From NCBI GenBank assembly GCA_963580455.1, contig OY756972.1, forward strand, positions 8,261,001 through 8,325,000: a stretch of 64,000 bases of DNA, written 5' to 3'. The position numbers and the translations under genes are program-made. Below the pieces are notes generated by a model. The model made no database searches. It was given only the letters and a program-made list of their open reading frames with translations, and was not told where the DNA came from. The stretch comes from Euonymus europaeus (lineage: Eukaryota > Streptophyta > Magnoliopsida > Celastrales > Celastraceae). Shown here in pieces: positions 1 through 10,562 of the stretch; position 1 is the stretch's first letter, and each line of letters opens with the position of its first letter.

Positions 1-449
1 ATCTATACAACAATCCTCAAAGTCTGAAAAATGTAAAGCCTCTTTTACGAGTCCCAAAGCTTCACTTTCCATGTCAAGAAAAGTAGAAAAATGTAAATAG
101 AGTTCCCCTAAGGCTCGAGTGCCCATTCGAAGATCATGCGAAAATCAAACTTTCTCTTCCAAGTTTATCAATGCTCCCTCTAGTCCCTAAGAAATTTCTG
201 ATACTATAGTGGATGAATCTTCTAGGTCCTCTTCACCCTCCAAATGCGTTCAAGAGACCATGGATCGCTTTTCAGCCACAATGAAGAGTGTGAAAAAAGA
301 AGATGACCAAATATAATCTGCAAGGATCTTGCCTACTCCTTAGGTGTACTTTTTTTTATCTTCAATTCTTTAAATCCACTAGTCATTTCTAGATCAAATA
401 AATTCTTTATTTCTCTTTCTGATGATGATGGAATGAAAATAGACATATC
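1..449. other. No recognisable gene
   Basis: AT-rich sequence with stops in all frames. It lies downstream (minus-strand sense) of the gypsy integrase remnant that follows and may be decayed 3' sequence of that element, but I see no motif that proves it. Confidence 0.4.
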
Positions 450-715
450 TTCTTTGGATGACTTCCCTCAATCCGTGAAACACCTTCCTCTTCACCTTTT
501 TGATATAAGCTCTGGCCACTTTCTTATTTTGCACTATCATCTTATTGAAAACCTAACCTTTTTCTTCATCAAGACTTTCTAGCTCTATCACCATATCATA
601 GGAGTACTCCTCAACCTGTAATTCATTCTATCTCATCACCCTTATAGAAGGAAACACTACTTCCATGTGTAATATAACATCATGTCTATAAGTTAAAGTG
701 AATGGACTCATACGT
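450..715 (-). pseudogene. Ty3/gypsy integrase C-terminal remnant
   Basis: Read on the minus strand from about 712, the translation begins with a version of the plant gypsy integrase tail, SPFTLTYRHDVILHMEVVFP, close to the usual SPF-L-YG-DAV-P-E-. After a stop and a frameshift it continues with ARAYIKKVKRKVF, the usual N-K-V-R-R-F stretch before the element's final domain. In an intact element this segment helps integrate new cDNA copies. Stops and frameshifts show it is dead. RNase H and integrase-like pieces of the same orientation lie at 3440-3960, so both may come from one gypsy copy broken up by later insertions. The family call is secure; the lineage is not. Confidence 0.7.
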
Positions 716-1412
716 ATTCCATCACTCTTGGAAGTTCAGCGTGCTTAAAAAGTTTCAAATAGTAATCTATGCCAATATTGTATTGTCGGTATTTATTAAT
801 AAAAGTTATTATTGCTTTTGAATGAGAATTTATATAATTTAATGTTGTGTGCATATTTCCAAATATTCCATAGCGTAAATGATCTAGTGTATAGATTTTG
901 GTTAACACACGGAAGATTAGGTCATTAGTTCTTGTGAAATATAAGTTGTAGTTCAGAACTTAAGATGGAATTTGAAAAGCCATCGGTACAATTCTGGCAC
1001 ATAACTAAATACGATTATCTTGACTGTGGGTATGATATAGTTCCAACTTCATGTGCTAGTACACTCATGTGTATTGAACTAGACCAAGTCAAGAAAAATG
1101 TTTTTATATTAACTATATAAAACAAATACTTCATAATTATTATGAATGCTTAAACTCTTAATCTCGATACAAATAATATGAACGATCATAGATTGAAAAT
1201 TGTTTTGAGTCGTAAAAGAGTGAGGCTCGGTTATGAGTCAATAAATTCAGTAAGTTGGAAAATAACAGTACATTGATTGAGAATATCATTTTTGAAGGAA
1301 ACCATGTCTCGATTTAGGAATTGAGGATACCCCTCAAGAGCGCTTATATGTTCTGTTCGTGTCAAACCCTGTAGGTGGATTTAATTATCTGACATGCTAA
1401 ATTAGTGAAGTG
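716..1412. other. No recognisable gene
   Basis: Stop-rich AT-rich DNA. I find no conserved motif. It probably is decayed gypsy sequence interrupted further on by the inverted-repeat element at 1413. Confidence 0.35.
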
Positions 1413-2519
1413 TAAGAGTGTGTTTGGTAAACAATTTTACCAGTAGCATATAATTTAGCATGTATGCTGATTGCTTTATGCTGCTTGAAATGCTGACATA
1501 TATGTTGTTAGAAATGCTGTGGGTGTTTGGTTAGATTTTTCAGAGAAAAGCATATATGCTAGTATAAATGCTGTGGCTAATTACATATAGGGGTATTAAC
1601 ACAAATAATTAAAAAATAGATTTATATTTTTTAAAAATAATCTTTACATTTTTAATAATATTAAAATATTATATATTTTTTATACAATTTTTTTATTAAT
1701 ATTTAACATTTTCTTAAATTTTATTAAATATAATTAATATATTATTTAAAAATAAAAATATTATTAAATATAAATAATTAAATATGTTAGTAAAAATGTT
1801 AATATATTATTAAATATAAATAAATAATAGATTAGTAAATATAAATAAATAAATTAGTAAATATAATTTAATATATTATTTAAATATAAATATATTATTA
1901 AATATAAAAAATTAAATATATTAGTAAAAATGTTAATATATTATTAAATATAAATGAATATTTTATTAAATAAAAGTAAATAATAGATTAGTAAATATAA
2001 ATAAATAAATTAGTAAATATAATTAATATATTATTTAAAAATAAAAATATTATTAAATATAAATAATTAAATATGTTAGTAAAAATGTTAATATATTATT
2101 AAATATAAATAAATAATAGATTAGTAAATATAAATAAATAAATTAGTAAATATAATTTAATATATTATTTAAAAATAAAAATATTATTAAATAAAAATAA
2201 TTAAATATGTTAGTAAAAATGTTAATATATTATTAAATATAAATGAATATATTATTAAATAAAATAATTGGTTTTCATCCGTACATGCAGGGTAAACTCG
2301 TCATTAGTTAAGAGTGTAGAGGGTTATTTGGACATTTCATGCATAAGTATTCAAAAAATGCTAGTAAAATGACATTTTGAAAATGTCATAATTTAGAGGT
2401 AAAAATGTTAATTAATATGCTGAATGCTGAATTGTTGTTTGATTAGGTTAACAATAATATGTAGCTTACATGTTATATGCTGTATTATATGCTATTTATA
2501 ATGGTTTACCAAACACCAC
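1413..2519. mobile_element. Non-autonomous hAT-like TIR element
   Basis: The ends carry a perfect 13-bp inverted repeat, GTGTTTGGTAAAC at 1420-1432 and its complement at 2504-2516, within a weaker repeat of about 19 bp. The subterminal sequence (repeated ATATATGCT and TATGCTG motifs) recurs at both ends. The element has no coding capacity; its middle is a tandem array. The terminal sequence resembles non-autonomous hAT elements of plants, but I cannot find a clear 8-bp target duplication, so the superfamily is an inference. A shorter relative with the same subterminal sequence lies at 25593-25868. Confidence 0.6.
1740..2270. repeat. AT-rich tandem array inside the TIR element
   Basis: The word ATGTTAATATATTATT recurs at 1796, 1930, 2085 and 2219. 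The spacings are 134, 155 and 134 bp, so the array is a duplicated 289-bp block, each block made of two unequal sub-units. The bases are almost only A and T. Confidence 0.8.
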
Positions 2520-3439
2520 CTAAGTCTTGAGATATATGACTTATGAATTAAATTCTCAGTAATTTAATTTATAAATCAGGTATCAACTTTTTCTAAACAT
2601 GGAGAGTTAATAAACATTTAATATTTAACTCAAAATATATTTTGAGGTAATTACAATTCTTTAGTGGAGTGAAATGTAATTTACCAAAATAAGAACGTTG
2701 ATTATGTTAATTAGAATTTTTTTTTTGGTATTAAGTCAACATATATTTGCTATGAGGTTCTTGTTGTTCCTCTATATAAAGGACTCATTGTGTCTACGGT
2801 TTGGGACTTTTTTGAAAGCTCAAAAAACACAAATTGAAACCTTAGATAAGAAACCATCCCATCAGAGTTCAAGTTTGAATAATGAGGTCACACAACAGAA
2901 GGCATCTGGTGTTTGAGCTGTTGTTCATGATCGAGATCTTTTGTTCGATTCGTGATTCTATTCCAGGCGTCATACAATTCGTGCAAGGAGAAGAAGAAGT
3001 CATTAATCATTACTCGCTCGTTTGACTTGATCATTACTCGCTCGTTGTGCAGATTTCCTTGAGATCGAATCAAATAGATCTTAATAGGTATGAATTTTGT
3101 AATGTAAGTTAGTAGAATGGATCAAAAAATGTAAATTCCGCATGCTTTTGTGCTCTATCAACCAGAGCATCATTTTGGTAAATCTGTTGCATACCCTTCA
3201 ATTGGTATTGGATCTACGATTAATACAGTAAGCGACATGCCAATCATGTTCTCCGAAAATTGGTATATGCTTCTAGGTTAGGTCTTGTATGGAACTAACC
3301 TTTGTTTTGCAGCATATGGTTCATGGACTTTTATGTTTATGAATGCATGTTTTGATCTAGAATATGAGCCCATTTTTTAAAAAAGGACATATGATTTGTT
3401 GTATTTATTGGTGATAGCCGGATGTGAGCCCAGTTTTAA
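2520..3439. other. No recognisable gene
   Basis: Two small open frames (2698-2916 plus, 2888-3073 minus) show no family resemblance. A short direct duplication, TCATTACTCGCTCGTT, occurs at about 3008 and again at about 3032. The character is that of old transposon DNA. Confidence 0.4.
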
Positions 3440-3960
3440 AAAGGACATCGGATTGCTTCATAACATCCATAGCTTCCAAAAATCCCAAACATATGGGAAG
3501 GAGGCCATCGTACCCTTTCTTGTAAAACTCATCGATTTCAGTACATAGTTTTTGCTGGTACCTTTATCATCTGAGATACTCTAGTGCTTGGATTCTCCAA
3601 GTAGATATAGTATGGAATTCTCAAGTCTGCATAAATATGAAAGTTCATATTGATACAATTAGTTAAGACACTTCAGTCTCTAATGGAATGATGTAATTTT
3701 TTTATGGACCACAATCATCTTGTGTGTCAATTCTTTAGACATCACCTGAGTAACAGATCCTTAGCACCCAAATCCTTGAGGATCTCCAATCCAATCACAA
3801 CGCCTTGTACTCACCCTAGTAATTAGTACATTTAAAACTCAAATTAAAGGATAAACAAGTCTTCAAACATGATGGTGAATTAATCACTATTTTTGCACCA
3901 ATTGACTCCTCGGTACTAGAACCATCAAACTTCAACACCATGACGTAACTTCCACTCTAT
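3440..3960 (-). pseudogene. Ty3/gypsy RNase H / integrase remnant
   Basis: On the minus strand the sequence near 3940-3750 reads KFDGSSTEESIGAKIVI, then FKCTNY-stop-GEYKAL, then after a frameshift LEILKDLGAKDL. This is the archaeal-type RNase H of plant gypsy elements (FDGSS, then TNN-AEYEAL, then the GLE-L-LGA helix). Further along, ICLGFLEAMDVMKQ resembles the integrase N-terminal zinc-finger region. RNase H degrades the RNA strand during reverse transcription. At least two stops and a frameshift inactivate it. Probably the same decayed copy as the integrase remnant at 450-715, split by the TIR element between them. Confidence 0.65.
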
Positions 3961-4142
3961 AGATATGAAAATCTTAACTCTTCCTCTTTGGCCAATTCCT
4001 TAGATGGATGGTCTGCAAGAAAATCAGTTAAAGTCTATCCTTTCATTGATTTTTATGGATGATAAATAAATGTAAATTCAGTAAGAGCCAAGGAGCATTT
4101 ACCTATTCCCCTAATGAGAAACAACCTAATGAACATGTACTT

Positions 4143-6296
4143 TGTAAAATCCCGACCCAAAAATTTAGTTTTGAGTCAAATTACGGATGATCTGTGGAGT
4201 ACGGAATCATGGAAAAAATAGTTTTGAGCTTGGTTCAGTAATTGGGTCATAACTTTTAGTATACATGTCCGTTTCGGGCCCATAATATATCAAATCGAAG
4301 CTTAGACCGAGCCAGAAAATAAAATTGACAAACAAACTGGGTTCTATGAACAGTAATCCATTCGTACGGATAATTGGGCTTCCGGACGGATATGCTGATT
4401 CAAGGCAGTGGGTTACGGGAACAGTAATTCGTCCGGACGGATAATTGGGCTTCCGGATGAATATGCCTAGATTGAAGGCAGTGGGTTAAGGGAACAGTAA
4501 TCCATCCGGATGGATACTTTGAGCGTCCGGACGGCTATCGGGAAATTAGTTTTTAAGAAACAGAGATAGGCATTTCTGGGCATTTCCAACATTTGGGAGC
4601 CCGAATAGAGAGAGAAAGAGAGAGAGAAGAAGAGAGAGAATGAGTTTTTTGCAAGAGTTTGGTTTGGGGATTGTGGATTGGTGACCCTTGAAGTCAAATA
4701 AGGAAGATTCAAGCTTGTTCTTGGAGATTTGGTAAGTTTTTCATAGTTTTTGGAATTTCTAGGTTTTTCTAGATTCGTTTGATTCTTTAAGAATTAGACT
4801 CTATGGTTTAGATATGTTGTTCTAGACTTGATTTTAGACCTATGTGTAGGTTTGATTGTGATTTTGGTATGAATGATCGTTTGGGCTAAGAACAAAGGTG
4901 TTTTAGAGGAATTTCTAGAGAGAGAAAGTAAGTGTTTATGATTTTGTTGATTAAATTGTGATTAATATGATAATATGGAATTTTTGGATTAATTATATGA
5001 GTTCGATTTGATGTGAATCGATAGGTTGGGAGAACCAAGGGTTAAAACCCTAAATTTGAGAATTTGTGTAGTTGGCTCGGAACGAGGTAGGGGATTTTCC
5101 AACCTTTCTATTTAACCTTCGTTATTGTTGCCTAAATAGCGTTTCTATTCTTCATTGGTTGTCGTTGTTTGTGTTTCCGCCTTAATTGCTTCTAAGGGGA
5201 AACGAGCTTTGTGTGGAATGTTGCTAGTTCTTGAATGTTGCATGACCCGATTTTGTGTTCCGTCATTTACGGACACGTCGTGATTTTTCGTTCATGCATC
5301 ATGGTAGTTATGTAAAATATATAGGATATTCATATGTACTTATCTATTCGGCATGACATGTCATAATGCATTAGAGATGCATGGGGGACTCGGGTATGGA
5401 CTCGGGAACCTTTAGGTTACTTTAAAGCCACATGGGAGGATGGCAAGGTGAAGGTTGTTACCACCGAGTCATGTGAAACCCATGTGAGGTAACGCACTAG
5501 GGTAGGGTCGAGAGTGACTTTGCATTGTGAGGTGCGGGCGTGATGGGTTCATGCAACCGGATGATCCTAAGAGTGGTTGGTGGTGGTGAGCTTGCTTCCG
5601 TGCAATATTACATCGAGTTGCAATGGTATTGTGGTTGTTATGCTCCGAAAGAGTTAATCCGGATAAATGTTGATGTGAAATTTTTGAGTATACGTTCATG
5701 TGGTAGGTACATATTGATGCATTACTTTCTTTCGATTCTGCCTATATCAATGTTTACTTCTTTACCCTACTGAGCTTCTAGCTCACTCCTTTACTTTCTT
5801 CCTTCCACAGGAGACACTGGTACATGTATCGGTGGTGCGGATTGGTGAGCGGGACGTGACATGGATGGCCCTGGGTAGGATTGGGTGCTAGAGAAATACT
5901 CTATGCATGTGGGTGTATGTAGTATATCTATGTTGTGAGAATATAACCATTTGGCACGGTTGTGCTTGCATGTTGAGATGGATGCTGATGTATGGTTATA
6001 CTTGATGATATATGAATCTGTGTGTAGATTTATATGTGATGCCATCAGTTTGTGCATGCTGGTAGTGGATGGCCTGAGGCCTTGGGTCAGGATTGTATGT
6101 GGTTGAGGCCTGAGGCCTATGGTTGCTAGGTTGCTAGTGTGATGTTGTGATTGCTGCATTTCTGATGCAGGTGGGCACTCTCCGATATACAGGAAGATGC
6201 CGCTGGATTTCCGGTTGATCTCGGATGTTCACACTAGTGACCTAGGAAGGGTGCGGGGATAGCACCCAGTCGCGTCCCCGAAAACGGGGCGTGACA
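4143..6296 (+). mobile_element. Long gypsy LTR (Tekay-like chromovirus)
   Basis: The block starts TGTAAAATCCCGACCC and ends GGGGCGTGACA, giving TG...CA ends and 2154 bp. Three bases later comes a tRNA-iMet-type primer-binding site. The start, the end, the great length and an internal repeat with CCGGACGG words match long LTRs of Tekay-type gypsy elements. About 180 bp of leader follow the primer-binding site, then unrelated sequence takes over. This is therefore a 5' LTR whose body and second LTR have been lost, and no target duplication can be checked. Small open frames at 5469-6159 lie inside the LTR and are not genes. Confidence 0.75.
4345..4530 (+). repeat. Triplicated motif in the Tekay-like LTR
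   Basis: GAACAGTAATCC or a close variant starts at about 4348, 4419 and 4492. Each is followed by a CCGGACGG or CCGGATGG word and TTGGGCTTCCGGA. The period is 71-73 bp. Such CG-rich tandem units in an AT-rich LTR may be regulatory, but that is only inferred. Confidence 0.75.
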
Positions 6297-6299
6297 TTC

Positions 6300-6312
6300 T
6301 GGTATCGGAGCC
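6300..6312 (+). other. Primer-binding site (initiator tRNA-Met type)
   Basis: TGGTATCGGAGCC follows the LTR end after three bases. It is complementary to the 3' end of initiator methionine tRNA, the usual primer for these elements (TGGTATCAGAGCC with one change). Confidence 0.8.
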
Positions 6313-6619
6313 AGGTTTACGGCTCTTTATAGGATCTGGGTTGTTGGGTCCTAGTTGTAGAGTAGTATATTACAGGCCATGTCACGACTACTGCTGATCC
6401 GGTACGTTTTCTTTTCCCCTTAAATCCTCGTTTGAGTAGTGTATTAAATAGTATTATCTGTTGTCATGCAAATGTTCCATGTGCTTCGTTTTCTATATGG
6501 CTATTATGTATTTCTAATATTATAATTTGTGGTAAATGTGTTTTCAGCTGTAACATTTTGGGTAAATCACGTAGATTAATATTGAAAAATACATTTTAAA
6601 GTCAATTTTTTTAGAAAGA
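6313..6619. other. Element leader, then unassigned DNA
   Basis: The first ~170 bp look like the 5' leader of the gypsy element. From 6527 begins a stretch that recurs at 16248 (GGTAAATGTGTTTTCA, then CATTTTGGGTAAATCACG). No coding signal. Confidence 0.45.
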
Positions 6620-6990
6620 AACATAATATCGATAATTAACCAACAAATTGGGCTGAAGCCATATATATTATCCGTGTGGGACATTCCTCCAACCAGATAT
6701 GTAAACCCTCAAGGCTTTTGCCATTCTAGCTAGGTGGTGAGGCACCTTGTTTTCATCACTATCCACATGAGTACAAGATAGAACATTTGTCTACTGCATA
6801 AGACACTTTGCTTTAGAAATGAAATTCTCGCATTAAGAATCATTATAAGCATCAGTTTGTAGAGCTTGCACCACATTTGCCACATCTAATTCAAGATAAT
6901 AATTAAAGAAATTAGCGTCATTCCCTGTCAGCATCTCATAGATCACAACTGATAGATTAGAATTGTATATGTCTTTACATCACTTTTCAT
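6620..6990 (-). pseudogene. RNase H-like (RVT_3) fragment
   Basis: The minus strand reads LELDVANVVQALQTDAYNDS, then after stops HHLARMAKALRVYISGWRNV. These fit the plant RNase H-like domain found at the C-terminus of LINE ORF2 proteins and in domesticated relatives: E-D-VV-A, then H-LAR-A, then the closing W. Two or three stops kill it. It lies just beyond the 3' end of the LINE at 7067 and duplicates a domain that LINE already has at 7890-8330, so it is a piece of a second, unrelated copy. Confidence 0.6.
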
Positions 6991-7076
6991 TTTATTTTTA
7001 TTTTGACTATGAGCGAATTTTGTACATTTTATGTTACTTTTGGATATTTTATAGCTCATGATGTCCTTTTTTTTTT

Positions 7077-7889
7077 ATAAAAGAACATGGTACCTCCAGA
7101 ATTTGATTAATACCCTAACTTAAGGCGGAGGGATACTGACGTTATAGAATGAGGTAAAGAAAGACCCATCAAACTCGAACTGCAATAGACCACGGACATA
7201 TTAAAACAAAACAAAAAATCCAAACCTAAACAAGCTCAATAAACCCAATCTCCCATGCAAACTCGGAATAAATCATCAACTCCTAACACGAAACTAAACT
7301 ACAACCTAAACCACCAAACCAAGCAATACCAATCACCACTGCCCAGCCACGATGACAAAACATTGCTAAATCAGGTCACGATTGAAAACCCTAAATAGCA
7401 TATTCCAAATTTGGATCGAAGCATCAAAGATGCTAGCTCAAATCCAAAAAAGGTTTACAAGATATATGGGGCATCTAGCAGAGACTAATATAGCAAACGT
7501 GCAACCACAAACTCAGCATGATAAATAATGACACTATGAAGCGCAAATAACTAGTCACTGTATGAAGATAACCACTCCAGCCTAGCAGTTTAGCCTTTGA
7601 TAAACAAAAAATTGATAGATAAATGAATAGAATTGAATCATCTACCCGAGCTGCACACAATTCAGTAATTCTCCCATGAAGCTAAGAACCAACCATCTCC
7701 CCTACCATAAACAGTAGCTCCACCAGCGAACCGCCCAAGATCAAGCTAAAGAAAATCTTCACTCCTTTAGAAGCCACAATGAGCCTAGCACACCACAATT
7801 GAAACCCCAACATAAACCAAACAAAATAAATAGGCTTCCCACAAGCTGGCCAAAAATCACACCAAAAAACATCAAAATCGAGCCAGAAT
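7077..7889 (-). other. LINE 3' untranslated region
   Basis: Non-coding on the LINE strand. It ends GGAGGTACCATGTTCTTTTA followed by the A-tail, the typical way plant L1-type LINEs end. Open frames on either strand here have no family match. Confidence 0.55.
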
Positions 7890-8470
7890 AGATGACGGTC
7901 TCCAAGCACAACAATTCAAACAATAAAACTTCAGCATCTCCATTCATGTCTCTTGAAGCCAAGCCACTGATAAATTCTCCAAGTGTCAATAAATTGGATT
8001 ATTGGATATGCAATAGTGATATTTAGAAATGCATTGATGTCTTGTTGAAGAAGCAAGGATAACTCTCCCCCTTTACTAGCCAATTCAATCAATTTAATGA
8101 ATCAGACACCATAATCAATTCATCTTGAACGAGTGTTCCTTTGTCTAGCAAGATTTTGTGAGCATTTCAAATTTCTTTTATTTCTGCTGAATTAGAGTTG
8201 TCACTAATGGGACCAGAAAATGTGCATAGAAAAATTCCATTACTATCGTGAAGAACTCTATTAATTTCAGCTTTAACGCGCTAAACTGATCCATGTGTAT
8301 TCCACTTTAATGCACCATTACGAGGAGGAGACCATTCTTTTGGCAGTCTAATGGAGTGAGAGAACGTAGTTCTGAATTTTAGTCCATCGATGGAGTTCAT
8401 TATCTCTAGGCAACTATAAAAAAAGTTGAATGTTGATGCTTTCAACCATAGCCCATATCTAATGAACACT
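7890..8470 (-). pseudogene. LINE ORF2: C-terminal RNase H
   Basis: On the minus strand: WSPPRNGALKWNTHGSV, then AEINRVLHDSNGIFLCTFSG, then NSAEIKEI, then ELIMVSDS, ending GLASRDMNGDAEVLLFE. These match the plant RNase H-like series: P-G-LK-N-DGS, GG-LRD--G, EAE--A, -E-DS, then -R--N--AD-LAK. The first catalytic Asp of the NTDGS motif has become His (NTHGS). Two stops are visible. It removes the RNA strand of the RNA:DNA hybrid in active relatives. Confidence 0.75.
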
Positions 8471-8677
8471 AAATAGAGAACATTGCTTCAGTCAATCTCT
8501 GTCTTCAAATATCCATTTGTTTCTCTTAATCCAGATTGTCCAAACTATTATTGAGAACATCATCATCCACACTTTCTTTTGATCCTTACCCATGGCATAG
8601 CTGACGTAGTCATCAAAGAGATTATTGATAAAATTAGGAAAGCACCAATCAAAACCCCACCACTTCATAATTATATA

Positions 8678-9001
8678 CTAGATTTTGTTTGGACCTGAAG
8701 ATAGCAAAAGCATATGGTCACTTGTTTCTAGATTGTTGATGCAAAACGGACATAAACTTTGAGTAGCATCTAGAATGCCCAGCGTACAGAGCCTCTTTTT
8801 AGTGTTCAATCTTCTATGAATGAAGAACCACAAGAAGAATTCGAGTTTTGGTGGAGACCATCCCTTCCAAACACATGAGGAGGACATATTCATTATAGAC
8901 ATACATTGATTTGCTGCAACAATTGTTAGAGATTTTACTAAAAATTCTTCATCTACTGTGTGATGCCAAATGACTTTATCTACTTTCAATGGACATATCA
9001 C
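8678..9001 (-). pseudogene. LINE ORF2: zinc-binding RT tail (zf-RVT)
   Basis: A 107-residue open stretch contains WKGWSPPKLEFFLWFFIHRR, then LNTKKRLCTLGILDATQSLCPFC, then ETSDHMLL. This is the plant zf-RVT module: W-KVP-K-FLWR, then L-TR-L-R-G, then C-C...E...H. The C-x2-C pair and the His are kept. It sits between the RT thumb and the RNase H domain, as in other plant LINEs. Confidence 0.85.
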
Positions 9002-9414
9002 AACCTACCCAAAAATATCTAAACACTCATTTTCTTGGTATTCTTCCCACATAAACAAATATCTTCACTACAACAAACCCATCGCTATTGCAAACCATCC
9101 CAACACCCAAAATTAGCCACAGATTGATTTTACAGCCGAGAAATGCTATATAGCCGCTAGAATTTCACCTTCAAATGGTGTTTTCAATCTATAAATCTTC
9201 CCAAAATAGAGTTATCATACCATCACAAACACTTTGAGCCAAACTTGCAGCAATAGATTTTTTCCACCTCTCCCTTATTAGGATCTATCAAACTATAAAT
9301 ATTTTTCTAAAGTAGAGACATAGTTGGTTTAATATCCGAACTAAAAATTGATGATGGAAGGTTGCATTTTCTTTGAGAAGAGATTTCCATAACATCCCAG
9401 GGCTTCGCTGATCT

Positions 9415-9741
9415 TTATTGAATCTCCAAATCCACTTTAAAAGCATAGATTTTATTTTTGTTAAGAATTGTGCCGATTCTTATGCCACCATTTAGCTTTG
9501 ACTTCATTGTTAGATCCCAGTTGATGCAGTGAATTCTTTGTTGATTATTAGAATCTCCCCACAAAAAATTATGTTGAATCTTTTCAATCTTACTTGCCAA
9601 ACTCTTTGGCATTTTAAACATTTACATATAGTATACCGAAAGACTCATCAACACCGATTTAATGAGAATCAACCACCCACCAGAAGATAGTTTTTTGGAC
9701 TTTCAATTCTCTTGTCGAGACTCGAATTTGGAAATCATGGG
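9415..9741 (-). pseudogene. LINE ORF2: RT C-terminal part
   Basis: Continues the LINE on the far side of the solo LTR with ISKFESRQE, then GGWLILIKSVLMSLSVYYM, then FKMPKSLASKIEKIQHNFLW. In intact plant LINEs this is the thumb region: D-P-I-V-KFE-RL, GGR-TLIKSVL-S-P-Y, MP-V-IEKIQ-FLWG. Joining the text across the LTR puts DPIV next to SKFESR with the expected spacing, which supports the insertion boundaries. Stops are present. Confidence 0.8.
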
Positions 9742-10334
9742 TGTTATATTTCCAGCCCATTTATGTCCAAGCCTTTTGTGTGTCTTGGTGCCCCAGCCCA
9801 TGACTAGTATATTAGGGCAGCAACTTTGGTAAAAGAAGAAAGAGTTGTCAGTGGCTGAAAAGAAAAAAAAATTTTGGTTTTTGGTTTTTCATTTTTCATA
9901 ATGCAGATTCAAAAACACTAACGGTTGAAGGGTTATTCGTGGTCCGATTTGGCTGATTTTTAGATAGTAGATTCTTGATTCTGAACGGTTGGTTTGTGAT
10001 TTGAAGCTTTTGAAGGTGATTTCCCAAGCTAGTCTATGAAGTTTTCTGCAATTTTTCTTCTTTGTTTGTGTTTGAGCTCAAACCATGATTGGGGGTTTGA
10101 ATAGGACTTGATTTCATTGTAAAACATTGATTTATAGTGGATTTTAATCGGAGATCATCCCATGGTTTTTCCTCTACACCGGAGGGTTTTCAACATTAAA
10201 TTTGGTGTCACCTTTAAGCTTTTGTTTCCTATATTTTGTCACTGCCTTTGCTGAATTTTTCTGTTTATTTTTGCTTCAATATTTTGTTGGATTTTCTTGG
10301 CTGGTTGTGTGATTTTGGTTCTCTGTGAACAACA
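9742..10334 (+). mobile_element. Solo copia LTR inside the LINE
   Basis: A 593-bp block begins TGTTATATTTCC and ends GTGAACAACA, giving inverted TGTT/AACA ends. It contains GGAGGGTTTTCAACATTAAA, a wording common near the end of plant copia LTRs. Flanks are ATGGG (9737-9741) and ATAGG (10335-10339), a 5-bp target duplication with one change. No internal region follows, so this is a solo LTR left by recombination between the two LTRs of a full element. Confidence 0.7.
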
Positions 10335-10516
10335 ATAGGGTCCCATAGCTTTGCTTGCTTCATATCTCCACCAAAAGCCATACCAAGATACGTGAAGGGA
10401 AGACTTTCAGCTTTACATTTAATTAGATTTTTCGCCATTTGACAGACCTCCTCATGAAAGTTGAATTTTAGACCCGAAAGCATCTTAAAACACCGAAAGT
10501 TCTCTTCAAATTCAGC

Positions 10517-10562
<46 letters not shown>

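Noticed and set aside
1413..2519. 8-bp TSD for the hAT-like element
   Set aside because: AGTGTAA on the left and TAAGTCT on the right do not match well enough to claim one.
5469..6159. Open frames of 76-122 codons on both strands
   Set aside because: They lie inside the long gypsy LTR, use low-complexity residues, and show no conserved motif.
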